Shown here: positions 4,635-11,746 of the stretch, piece by piece
Layout: every line of letters starts with the position of its first letter
Numbering within the stretch: the stretch's first letter is position 1
Assembly (NCBI GenBank): GCA_934359535.1
Contig: CAKRLN010000051.1
Span: 1-11,746, forward strand
Reading direction: 5' to 3'
DNA: 11,746 nt
From: an uncultured Lachnospiraceae bacterium
GTDB taxonomy: Bacteria; Bacillota; Clostridia; Lachnospirales; Lachnospiraceae
Translations under genes and position numbers: made by a program
Notes under the pieces: model-generated
Seen by the model: only the letters and a program-made list of their open reading frames with translations
Told to the model about the DNA's origin: nothing
The model's database searches: none

Positions 4635-6884
4635 GTGGCGAAATACGCTAATATTATTGTAGATATATCACTCGATAAATTGGATAAAACATTTCAGTAC
4701 TACATCCCGGATACACTTAGGGAGCAGATTACACCGGGTGTACAGGTAGTTGTTCCGTTTGGAAACAGGACGCTTACCGGTTATGTCGTTGAGCTTACGG
4801 ATGAAGCCGAGTTTGATAAGACAAAGCTAAAGCCAGTGCTTTCGGTGAAGGAAGGCAGTGTAGCGATCGAATCCCAGATGATCGCACTCGCCGCATGGAT
4901 CCGGAAGAACTATGGTGGTACGATGAATCAGGCATTAAAGACGGTTCTTCCCGTGAAAAAGGAGACAAAGGCAAAGCAGTTGAAAACAATCCGGCTTCTT
5001 TTGTCAGAGGAGGAAGCCAAAGCGCAGCTTGCAGTCTTTGAGGCAAAGCATAATACTGCACGGGCGAGGCTTTTAAAGGAGTTAATCGACCATGGAAGCT
5101 TAAGTGGTACGGTTATTACCCAAAAGCTGCATATACAGGCATCCGTAATCCGTGCGCTTGCCCAAAAGGGAATCCTTGTGGAAGAACGTGCGACGGAATA
5201 CCGTAATCCAATCCGGACAAAGACTGGAGCACAGTATAATAAGGTGCTGACGGAAGAACAGCAAACGGTCTGCGATACCGTGATCTCTGATATGAAGCAG
5301 CAGACCAGAAGAACCTATCTGCTAAAGGGTGTTACCGGAAGCGGAAAAACCGAGGTATATATGGAGCTGATTGCCCATGTGGTAAGTACGGGGAAGCAGG
5401 CAATTGTTCTAATTCCGGAGATTGCACTGACGTATCAGACCGTTATGCGTTTTTATGAACGCTTCGGGGAACGGGTTTCTATTCTGAATTCCAGACTGTC
5501 AGCGGGAGAGCGTTACGATCAGTTTGTGCGTGCCGCAGATGAGGACATCGATATTATGATAGGACCAAGGTCGGCACTTTTTACACCGTTTACCAATCTT
5601 GGGCTGATCATCATTGATGAGGAACATGAAGGCTCCTATAAGAGTGAGAATGTGCCGCGCTATCATGCAAGGGAGACTGCCATTGCAAGGGCAAAAATGT
5701 GCGGGGCGAGTGTAGTGCTTGGCTCTGCAACACCATCCGTGGAAAGCTATTATGCCGCAATGGAAGGGAAGTATGAGCTGCTTACGCTATCAAAGCGCGT
5801 ACATGAAAAGCCACTGCCGGAGTGTGAGATCGTGGATCTTCGTGAGGAGCTTAAGAAGGGAAACCGGTCGATTTTAAGCACACGGCTGCAGGAGCTTCTT
5901 TCAGACCGTCTGCAAAAGGGACAGCAGAGCATGCTTTTTTTAAACAGGAGGGGCATGGCAGGCTTTGTATCCTGCCGCTCCTGCGGCAATGTCATCAAAT
6001 GTCCGCATTGTGATGTGTCGTTAAGCCAGCATGCCGGCGGCAGAATGGTGTGCCATTACTGCGGCTATGAGAAGCCTTATCCAAAGGTCTGTCCCGAATG
6101 CGGATCACGTTATATCGGCGGCTTTAAAGCCGGAACGGAAAAGGTGGAGGAAATCGTAAAAAAGACATTTCCGGAGGCAAGAGTGCTTCGGATGGATTAT
6201 GATACGACAAGGACGAAGGGCAGCTATGAGAATATCCTATCTGCATTTGCCAGCCAGAAAGCGGATATTCTGATTGGAACACAGATGATTGTAAAGGGAC
6301 ATGATTTCCCGAATGTCACGCTTGTCGGGGTACTTGCGGCAGATATGGCGCTGCATATCAGTGATTATCATGCGGCAGAGCGTACCTTTGAGCTTCTGAC
6401 ACAGGCGGCAGGGCGCGCAGGGCGTGGAACGCTGCCGGGGCAGGTCGTAATCCAGACGTATGATCCGGCACATTATGCCGTAACCTGTGCCAGGACGCAG
6501 GATTATGAGCAGTTCTATGAAAAGGAGATCGTATACCGGAGCATGTTAAGGTATCCTCCGGCTGCGAATATGCTGTTAATTCTTATCACCTCGGAGAAGG
6601 AAGAACGGGCAGTTCTTGCATCGGAGCTTCTTTTTTCGCAGATTCAAAAGCAGATGGAGCAGAAGGAGAAGGAAACCTGTCAGGTGATGGGACCTGCGAA
6701 TGCGGCGATTTATAAGGTAAATGACATTTACCGCAGAGTCATCTACTTAAAAACAAAGGAATACAGCAGGCTGGTAAGCATCAAGGATGCGCTGGACCTG
6801 TATCTGAAGGCGGAGCGGGGAAAGGAAAAGGCAATTGCAGCAGTAAACGTGCAGTTTGACTTTAACCCGATGGGAAGCTGGTAA
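4635..6884 (+). CDS. priA: Primosomal protein N' (replication restart helicase)
   Basis: PriA recognises stalled replication forks, unwinds the lagging arm 3'-5', and loads the replisome. The 749-residue protein shows the N-terminal DNA 3'-end-binding domain (about 1-100), a winged-helix-like region, then the superfamily 2 helicase: Walker A GVTGSGKT at 232-239, DEEH box at 328-331, and later GTQMIVKGHDFP and AAGRAGRG motifs. A zinc-binding insertion has four CxxC pairs with cysteines at 447/450, 456/459, 473/476 and 486/489. I chose the GTG at 4635 because GGAGG (4621-4625) precedes it by 9 nt and the family begins here (AKYANIIVDI). The frame stays open 85 codons upstream, but that stretch crosses the terminator and promoter. 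A 66-bp gap without obvious terminator leads to def. Confidence 0.97.
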   Translation: MAKYANIIVDISLDKLDKTFQYYIPDTLREQITPGVQVVVPFGNRTLTGYVVELTDEAEFDKTKLKPVLSVKEGSVAIESQMIALAAWIRKNYGGTMNQALKTVLPVKKETKAKQLKTIRLLLSEEEAKAQLAVFEAKHNTARARLLKELIDHGSLSGTVITQKLHIQASVIRALAQKGILVEERATEYRNPIRTKTGAQYNKVLTEEQQTVCDTVISDMKQQTRRTYLLKGVTGSGKTEVYMELIAHVVSTGKQAIVLIPEIALTYQTVMRFYERFGERVSILNSRLSAGERYDQFVRAADEDIDIMIGPRSALFTPFTNLGLIIIDEEHEGSYKSENVPRYHARETAIARAKMCGASVVLGSATPSVESYYAAMEGKYELLTLSKRVHEKPLPECEIVDLREELKKGNRSILSTRLQELLSDRLQKGQQSMLFLNRRGMAGFVSCRSCGNVIKCPHCDVSLSQHAGGRMVCHYCGYEKPYPKVCPECGSRYIGGFKAGTEKVEEIVKKTFPEARVLRMDYDTTRTKGSYENILSAFASQKADILIGTQMIVKGHDFPNVTLVGVLAADMALHISDYHAAERTFELLTQAAGRAGRGTLPGQVVIQTYDPAHYAVTCARTQDYEQFYEKEIVYRSMLRYPPAANMLLILITSEKEERAVLASELLFSQIQKQMEQKEKETCQVMGPANAAIYKVNDIYRRVIYLKTKEYSRLVSIKDALDLYLKAERGKEKAIAAVNVQFDFNPMGSW

Positions 6885-6950
6885 AGAAAAGAAACAATCA
6901 CATAAATTTCACAAATAGATCAATTATAGATAACAAGGAGGACGTATTAT

Positions 6951-7433
6951 ATGGCGATCAGACAGATCAGAGTTCAGGGAGACCCGGTATTAGAGAAAAC
7001 ATGCAAAGAGGTAAAAGAGGTTACACCAAAGATCATTACCTTAATCGATGACATGTTAGAAACGATGTATGAGGCAAATGGTGTCGGGCTTGCGGCACCG
7101 CAGGTCGGCATTTTAAAGCGGATTGTTGTGATGGATGTCGGAGAGGGACCGATCGTTATGATTAATCCAGTCATTGTAGAGACAGACGGAGAGCAGACCG
7201 GAGATGAGGGCTGCTTAAGCGTGCCAGGCAAGGCAGGCCAGGTCACAAGACCGAATCATGTCATTGCGCGTTTCATGGATGAGGAAATGAATGAGTGCGA
7301 GATCGAGGGAACCGAGCTTCTTGCGAGATGCATCTGCCATGAGACGGATCACTTAGATGGTCATTTGTATGTGGAAAAGGTAGAAGGACCGCTTCACGAA
7401 GTAACATATGAGGATCCGGAAGGAGAAGAGTAG
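6951..7433 (+). CDS. def: Peptide deformylase
   Basis: Peptide deformylase removes the N-formyl group from initiator methionine of nascent proteins, using a bound metal (Fe or Zn). The 160-residue protein carries all three family motifs: GVGLAAPQ at 44-51, EGCLS at 86-90 with metal ligand Cys88, and HETDH at 130-134 with metal ligands His130 and His134 and catalytic Glu131. AAGGAGG at 6935-6941 lies 9 nt before the ATG. It is followed after one base by fmt, which adds the formyl group to Met-tRNA; the pair thus encodes the two ends of the formylation cycle. The C-terminus is acidic (EDPEGEE). Confidence 0.98.
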   Translation: MAIRQIRVQGDPVLEKTCKEVKEVTPKIITLIDDMLETMYEANGVGLAAPQVGILKRIVVMDVGEGPIVMINPVIVETDGEQTGDEGCLSVPGKAGQVTRPNHVIARFMDEEMNECEIEGTELLARCICHETDHLDGHLYVEKVEGPLHEVTYEDPEGEE

Positions 7434-7434
7434 G

Positions 7435-8370
7435 ATGAAGGTAATTTTTATGGGGACCCCGGATTTTTCCGTGGGAATCTTAGAAGAGATTATAAAGGCA
7501 GGACATGAGGTTGTGCTTGCAGTTACGCAGCCGGATAAGCCGAAAGGGCGTGGAAAAGCCATGCAGTTTCCGCCGGTCAAGGAATGTGCCGTATCCCATG
7601 ACATTCCAGTATTCCAGCCGAAGAAGATCAGGGAACCAGAAAATATCAATTATCTGAAGGGCTTTGATGCTGATATTATGATTGTGGCAGCGTTTGGACA
7701 GATCCTGCCGAAAGAGATTCTTGATATGCCAAAATACGGCTGTGTCAATGTGCATGCTTCCCTGCTTCCAAAATACCGCGGGGCTGCACCGATCCAGTGG
7801 GCAGTTATTAACGGAGATGAGATTACCGGTGTGACAACAATGCGTATGGATATTGGACTTGATACCGGAGATATGATCGCCAAAAGGGAAGTCCGTCTAG
7901 CACCGGATGAGACAGGCGGCAGTCTGTTTGACAAGCTTGCAGACGCAGGGGCAAAGCTCTGCGTGGAGACAATGGCACGGATTGAGGAAGGAAAAGCAGT
8001 TTATACCCCGCAGAATTCAGAGGCGGCAACCCACACGGCAAAGATCACGAAGGAGATCGGAAATATTGACTGGAACAATTCCGCTAAGTCTATTGAACGT
8101 CTGATCCGCGGTTTAAATCCATGGCCAAGCGCATATACAAAGCTTACGGGTAAGACCTTTAAGATCTGGAAAGCGAGGGTTGTATCCGATGAAACTGAAT
8201 ATGAGCCAGGCTGCATCTGTCATGTGACGAAGGATGAGCTTTTCGTACAGACCGGAAAAGGCATTCTTTCCTTAGAGGAAGTGCAGCTCGAGGGGAAAAA
8301 ACGTATGCAGATTGACGCATTTTTACGTGGCTGTCCCGTAGAGGAAGGAACCTTTTTCCAGCGTGTTTAA
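7435..8370 (+). CDS. fmt: Methionyl-tRNA formyltransferase
   Basis: Fmt transfers a formyl group from 10-formyl-tetrahydrofolate to Met-tRNA(fMet), enabling bacterial initiation. The 311-residue protein has an N-terminal Rossmann-type domain (MKVIFMGTPDFS start), the folate-binding motif NVHASLLPKYRGAAPIQ with Asn105 and His107, and Asp143 in LDTGDM; these three align with the formyltransferase catalytic Asn-His-Asp triad. The C-terminal domain (about 205-311, with the RGLNPWPSAYT segment) contacts tRNA. The ATG at 7435 lies one base after the def stop; its ribosome-binding site (GGAAGGAG, about 7418-7425) is inside def, so the two are probably coupled. Alternative upstream starts would overlap def and lack family homology. 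Confidence 0.97.
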   Translation: MKVIFMGTPDFSVGILEEIIKAGHEVVLAVTQPDKPKGRGKAMQFPPVKECAVSHDIPVFQPKKIREPENINYLKGFDADIMIVAAFGQILPKEILDMPKYGCVNVHASLLPKYRGAAPIQWAVINGDEITGVTTMRMDIGLDTGDMIAKREVRLAPDETGGSLFDKLADAGAKLCVETMARIEEGKAVYTPQNSEAATHTAKITKEIGNIDWNNSAKSIERLIRGLNPWPSAYTKLTGKTFKIWKARVVSDETEYEPGCICHVTKDELFVQTGKGILSLEEVQLEGKKRMQIDAFLRGCPVEEGTFFQRV

Positions 8371-8395
8371 TAGGCAATTACCTAACGTGTTTAAT
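8362..8395 (+). repeat. Short direct repeat across the fmt stop codon
   Basis: CGTGTTTAAT occurs at 8362-8371 and again at 8386-8395, 24 bp apart. The first copy contains the fmt stop codon. Between them TAGG-CAATTA-CCTA forms a small inverted repeat (8371-8384). Likely a local duplication scar; no function is evident. Confidence 0.4.
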
Positions 8396-8415
8396 GAGTA
8401 AAGGAGGAAATTACC

Positions 8416-9123
8416 ATGCCATTTTATTACATGTATGATTATACCTATATTCTTGTGATTATTGGTGCTGTGATCTGTATGATCGCATCGGCTAAGGTCA
8501 ACGCAACCTTTGATAAATATTCCAGATACCGCAGCATGTCCGGGATGACCGGGGCGCAGGCGGCAGAACGTATTTTACATTCGGCGGGAATCTATGATGT
8601 GGAGATCCGCCATATTTCCGGAAAACTGACCGACAATTATAATCCGTCGCAAAAGACGCTTAATCTGTCGGATTCTACTTATAGTGCAACGTCAGTTGCA
8701 GCAGTCGGGGTTGCAGCACATGAGTGCGGACATGCGATCCAGCATCAGAAGGGCTATTTTCCGCTGACGCTGCGCAGTGCGATCGTTCCGGTAGCCAGTT
8801 TTGGTTCTACGCTTGCATGGCCGATGATTATCATTGGATTATTTTTTAATGGAAGTATGTCAGCATTTTTAATCAATCTTGGAATTTTACTGTTTTCCTT
8901 TGCAGTGATCTTCCAGCTTGTGACACTTCCGGTTGAGTTCAATGCTTCCGCACGCGCCTTAACACAGCTTGAGACACAGGGCATTTTAGGACAGGAGGAA
9001 TTAAAGGATACAAGAAAGGTGCTTGGCTCTGCAGCGCTGACTTATGTTGCGAGTGCCGCAGCCGCGATTTTACAGCTGCTTCGACTTGTAATATTGTTTG
9101 GAGGAAGAAACCGTGACGACTAA
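8416..9123 (+). CDS. Membrane zinc metallopeptidase, YugP family
   Basis: This 235-residue protein matches the YugP-type putative neutral zinc metallopeptidases. A membrane segment at about 11-27 precedes the catalytic part; HECGH at 102-106 supplies two histidine ligands and the catalytic Glu103, and the VEFNAS segment with Glu174 is the probable third ligand. Three further hydrophobic stretches follow (about 124-143, 148-171 and 195-220). Family features include SGMTGAQAAERIL near 41-53 and DNYNPSQKTLNLS near 74-86. AAGGAGG (8401-8407) lies 8 nt before the ATG. The gene overlaps rsmB by 11 nt, implying coupled expression with rRNA methyltransferases. Its substrate is unknown; location within the translation cluster recurs in related genomes as far as I recall. 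Confidence 0.93.
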   Translation: MPFYYMYDYTYILVIIGAVICMIASAKVNATFDKYSRYRSMSGMTGAQAAERILHSAGIYDVEIRHISGKLTDNYNPSQKTLNLSDSTYSATSVAAVGVAAHECGHAIQHQKGYFPLTLRSAIVPVASFGSTLAWPMIIIGLFFNGSMSAFLINLGILLFSFAVIFQLVTLPVEFNASARALTQLETQGILGQEELKDTRKVLGSAALTYVASAAAAILQLLRLVILFGGRNRDD

Positions 9124-10504
9124 TGTAAATATCAGGGAGCTTGTTCTTGACATTTTGATTGAGGTCAATGAGAAGGATGAATATTCCCATCTTATGATCC
9201 GAGGTGTTCTTGATAAGCATCAGTATCTGGAGAAGAAAGAACGTGCATTTTTAACGAGGCTTGCCGAGGGAACAATTGAACACCAGATTGAGATGGACTA
9301 TATCATCGATTCCTTTTCCAAGGTCAAGGTTCGTAAAATGAAGCCGTTTATCAGAAACCTCTTACGCATGAGCGTTTACCAGCTCCGCTATATGGATGCG
9401 ATCCCGGATTCGGCAGTGTGTAATGAGGCGGTAAAGCTTGCAAAAAAACGCGGCTTTAGGCAGTTGTCCGGCTTTGTAAACGGTGTGCTGCGCAGTGTGG
9501 TAAGAGAGGGTGACAGACTGTTATACCCGGATGCAAAGCTGGAACCAGAGCGTTACCTTGAGGTATGCTATTCTGTTCCTGGCTGGATTGTATCTGGCTG
9601 GCTGGAAGCATATGGATTTTCCCGCACAGAGGAGATTCTTAAAAATTTCTATCGGGAAGAGCCACTTACAATCCGCACGAACCGCATGAAGGGCTCCCCG
9701 GAGCAATTGTGTACACGGTTGAAAACCGAGGGCGTTATCGTGGATAATGTCGGTGAAAAAATAACCGATGGTGGATTATCCTGTAAAACTGATGATCCGG
9801 CATATGAGAAGCTTTTTGGGGAAGCATGGAAACGGATTTCCGGGTATGCGTTTTCGATCAGCGGATTTGATCATTTACAGGGACTTTCCTCCTTTCGGGA
9901 TGGCGATTTTTATGTGCAGGACGTAAGCTCCATGCTTGCGGCAGAGCTTGCCGAGCCAAAAAAGGGCGATTATATTATTGATGTCTGTGCAGCTCCGGGC
10001 GGAAAGAGCTCTCATATGGCAGAGCTTATGGATGGAACCGGAATGGTGGAAGCAAGAGATCTGACGGAATACAAGACAGGGCTTATCGAAGAAAACAGAA
10101 AAAGGCATGAACTTTCCAATATGAAGGCGGTGCAGATGGATGCAACGGTGCAAGATCCTGCTTCTGTCGGAAAGGCAGATATTTTGATGTGTGATCTTCC
10201 TTGCTCCGGGCTTGGAGTGATGGGCAAGAAAACGGATATCCGCTATAAGATGACACCGGAGAAGCAAAAAGAGCTTGTCCTGCTTCAAAGAAGAATTTTA
10301 AAGAATGTAATCCCTTATGTGAAAAAGGGTGGTACTGTGATTTATAGTACCTGCACGATTCAGAAGGAAGAAAATGAGAACAATGCTATCTGGATTACAA
10401 AGGAGTTTCCAGACATGAAGCTTCTTGCTATGAAACAGATGTTTCCAGGGGAGCTTGGAAATGATGGATTTTTTATTGCAAAATTAAGGAGAGACAATGA
10501 GTGA
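9113..10504 (+). CDS. rsmB: 16S rRNA (cytosine-967 C5)-methyltransferase
   Basis: RsmB uses S-adenosylmethionine to methylate a specific cytosine of 16S rRNA. The 463-residue protein has an N-terminal NusB-like RNA-binding domain (about 1-135) and a C-terminal Rossmann methyltransferase. The SAM motif reads VCAAPGGKSS with Cys292 at its start; motif IV PCSG contains Cys364 (product release) and motif VI STCT contains Cys414 (the nucleophile), the two-cysteine arrangement of the RsmB/NOP2 family. I selected the GTG at 9113 because GGAGG (9100-9104) precedes it by 8 nt; a TTG at 9098 is in frame but overlaps that site. It overlaps the metallopeptidase by 11 nt and rlmN by 8 nt. The exact target base is inferred from the family. 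Confidence 0.95.
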   Translation: MTTNVNIRELVLDILIEVNEKDEYSHLMIRGVLDKHQYLEKKERAFLTRLAEGTIEHQIEMDYIIDSFSKVKVRKMKPFIRNLLRMSVYQLRYMDAIPDSAVCNEAVKLAKKRGFRQLSGFVNGVLRSVVREGDRLLYPDAKLEPERYLEVCYSVPGWIVSGWLEAYGFSRTEEILKNFYREEPLTIRTNRMKGSPEQLCTRLKTEGVIVDNVGEKITDGGLSCKTDDPAYEKLFGEAWKRISGYAFSISGFDHLQGLSSFRDGDFYVQDVSSMLAAELAEPKKGDYIIDVCAAPGGKSSHMAELMDGTGMVEARDLTEYKTGLIEENRKRHELSNMKAVQMDATVQDPASVGKADILMCDLPCSGLGVMGKKTDIRYKMTPEKQKELVLLQRRILKNVIPYVKKGGTVIYSTCTIQKEENENNAIWITKEFPDMKLLAMKQMFPGELGNDGFFIAKLRRDNE

Positions 10505-11555
10505 AAAAGCGGATCTGAAATCCATGAACCTTGAGGAGCTTACGCAGTTTATGGAAGGGCTTTCGGAAAAGCCGTTCCGTGCGAAGCAGATTTATCAGTG
10601 GATCCATGGAAAACAGGCAGATGATTTTTCGAAGATGACAAATATTTCGAAGAAGCTTATCGAAACGCTTCAGGAGCATGCGGCTCTTACGACGCTAAAG
10701 AAGCTTGAGGTTCAGATTTCAAAGCTTGACGGAACAAGGAAATATTTATTTGAGCTTGCGGACGGAAATGTGATTGAGAGTGTTTTGATGCGCTATAAGC
10801 ATGGCAATTCCGTATGCATATCTTCCCAGGTTGGCTGCCGGATGGGCTGTCGTTTTTGTGCTTCCACATTAGATGGGCTGGTAAGGGGGCTTACCCCGGC
10901 AGAGATGCTTGACCAGATCTATCAGATCGGAAAGGATATCGGAGAGCGGATCTCAAACGTAGTCGTGATGGGAACCGGGGAGCCGATGGATAATTTTGAC
11001 AATCTGCTCCGGTTTATCGAGCTTTTGTGCGATGAGAACGGATTACATATCAGCCAGAGAAATCTGACGGTATCGACCTGCGGGATTGTTCCGAAAATGA
11101 GGGAGCTTGCAGAAAAAAGGCTTCAGATCACACTGGCACTGTCGCTGCATGCGTCTAATCAGGAAAAAAGACTGTCTTTAATGCCGGTTGCGAATAAATA
11201 TGAGATCCATGAGGTTGTGGATGCATGTAAATATTATTTTGAGAAGACCGGCCGGAGAGTGACCTTTGAATACAGCCTTGTCGGCGGTGTCAATGATACG
11301 GATGAGGATGCAGCAGAGCTTGTGCGGCTTGTAAAGGGCATGAACTGCCATATCAATCTGATTCCGGTTAATCCGATCAAGGAGCGGGACTATGTGCAGT
11401 CGAATGCACATGTGATCGCTGCATTTAAAAATAAGCTGGAAAAGAGCGGACTTGCCGTGACGGTACGCAGGGAAATGGGGAGAGATATTGATGGTGCCTG
11501 CGGACAGTTAAGGAAGAGCTATGTAGACAAACATGCGATTCTTGCAAAGGAATAG
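10497..11555 (+). CDS. rlmN: 23S rRNA/tRNA (adenine C2)-methyltransferase, radical SAM
   Basis: RlmN methylates C2 of adenosine 2503 in 23S rRNA and of A37 in certain tRNAs by a radical SAM, methyl-cysteine mechanism. The 352-residue protein has an N-terminal helical domain (about 1-80, with FRAKQIYQWIH), the iron-sulfur motif CRMGCRFC with cluster ligands Cys114, Cys118 and Cys121, the SAM-binding GTGEPMDN segment, and the C-terminal GACGQLR. Cys335 in that segment corresponds to the methyl-carrying cysteine, and Cys107 (7 residues before the cluster) to the resolving cysteine, both as in the E. coli enzyme. AAGGAG (10486-10491) lies inside rsmB and the genes overlap by 8 nt. The Cfr resistance paralogue is a less likely alternative given this conserved operon position and the FRAKQIYQWIH start. 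Confidence 0.97.
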   Translation: MSEKADLKSMNLEELTQFMEGLSEKPFRAKQIYQWIHGKQADDFSKMTNISKKLIETLQEHAALTTLKKLEVQISKLDGTRKYLFELADGNVIESVLMRYKHGNSVCISSQVGCRMGCRFCASTLDGLVRGLTPAEMLDQIYQIGKDIGERISNVVVMGTGEPMDNFDNLLRFIELLCDENGLHISQRNLTVSTCGIVPKMRELAEKRLQITLALSLHASNQEKRLSLMPVANKYEIHEVVDACKYYFEKTGRRVTFEYSLVGGVNDTDEDAAELVRLVKGMNCHINLIPVNPIKERDYVQSNAHVIAAFKNKLEKSGLAVTVRREMGRDIDGACGQLRKSYVDKHAILAKE

Positions 11556-11624
11556 GGATTATGTTAAGATGGCATAGGTGAAATAGAGCCTAGTTTTATT
11601 TCGGCGGAAAGGTAGGCAGTACAG

Positions 11625-11746
11625 ATGAAGACGTTTTCCATGACAGATACTGGAATCAGGCGTGAGATGAACCAGGATTATTTGTTTGCGTGTGATACGC
11701 CAGTTGGAAATCTCCCGAATCTTTATATTGTGGCAGATGGCATGGG
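11625..11746 (+). CDS. PP2C-family Ser/Thr phosphatase, cut by window end
   Basis: Only the first 40 residues are present. They read MKTFSMTDTGIRREMNQDYL and, after a short stretch, NLYIVADGMG. The TDTGxxRxxNQD motif and the VADGMG motif are the first two metal-binding signatures of PP2C-type phosphatases (Stp/PrpC), the second carrying a metal-ligand Asp. Such enzymes dephosphorylate targets of PASTA-domain Ser/Thr kinases, usually encoded next door. AAAGGTAGG at 11608-11616 lies 8 nt before the ATG. It starts 69 bp after rlmN; no terminator is visible in the gap, so read-through from the operon is likely. The symbol (prpC or stp) cannot be fixed from the fragment. Confidence 0.93.
   Translation, partial: MKTFSMTDTGIRREMNQDYLFACDTPVGNLPNLYIVADGM

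Noticed and set aside
9875..10288. Minus-strand 137-codon open frame inside rsmB
   Set aside because: It runs antisense to the conserved SAM-binding and catalytic motifs of rsmB and has Cys/His/Leu-rich shadow composition.
10497..11555. Cfr-type antibiotic-resistance methyltransferase
   Set aside because: Gene order rsmB-rlmN-phosphatase, the N-terminal FRAKQIYQWIH segment and overall length fit housekeeping RlmN; nothing in the sequence suggests acquired DNA.

Overview
The window reads as ordinary chromosome from a low-to-moderate GC Clostridia, most likely a member of the Lachnospiraceae. Four observations point there: a type A RNase P RNA (Bacilli usually carry type B), strong AGGAGG ribosome-binding sites on nearly every gene, a catalytic plus regulatory aspartate transcarbamoylase pair (pyrB-pyrI), and the Firmicutes-type order priA-def-fmt-(zinc protease)-rsmB-rlmN-PP2C phosphatase. 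No tRNA, insertion sequence, phage gene or CRISPR array was found.

Region by region: (1) 1-354 holds the 3' part of rnpB and its intrinsic terminator. (2) 427-2511 is a three-gene operon behind a near-consensus promoter. It encodes a small membrane protein with a C-terminal zinc ribbon, a DUF5685-like protein, and a J-domain protein with a Gly/Tyr-rich linker, a TPR-like region and a cysteine-cluster tail. This cassette is the least understood part of the window and the best candidate for an undescribed system. The DUF5685-like protein carries two Asp-rich motifs that resemble those of squalene/phytoene synthase-type isoprenoid synthases. (3) 2512-4018 is pyrBI, the two aspartate transcarbamoylase subunits of pyrimidine synthesis. 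A 10-bp perfect inverted repeat overlaps the -10 of one candidate promoter. (4) 4025-4414 on the minus strand encodes a small membrane protein of the putative 'ABC transporter type IV' (CmpB-like) family, convergent with pyrI at 6 bp. (5) 4415-4634 is a divergent intergenic region with a long bidirectional-looking terminator hairpin and a good priA promoter. (6) 4635-11746 is a long co-directional run: priA (replication restart), def and fmt (N-formyl cycle of initiator Met), a membrane zinc metallopeptidase, rsmB (16S m5C methyltransferase), rlmN (23S/tRNA m2A methyltransferase) and the start of a PP2C-type Ser/Thr phosphatase cut by the window edge.

Genes in the last block are tightly packed: def/fmt are 1 bp apart, the metallopeptidase and rsmB overlap by 11 bp, and rsmB and rlmN overlap by 8 bp. 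This fits a cotranscribed, translationally coupled housekeeping operon devoted to translation and ribosome maturation. The phosphatase at the end would normally be followed by its partner PASTA-domain kinase and rsgA just outside the window; that is expectation from related genomes, not something seen here.
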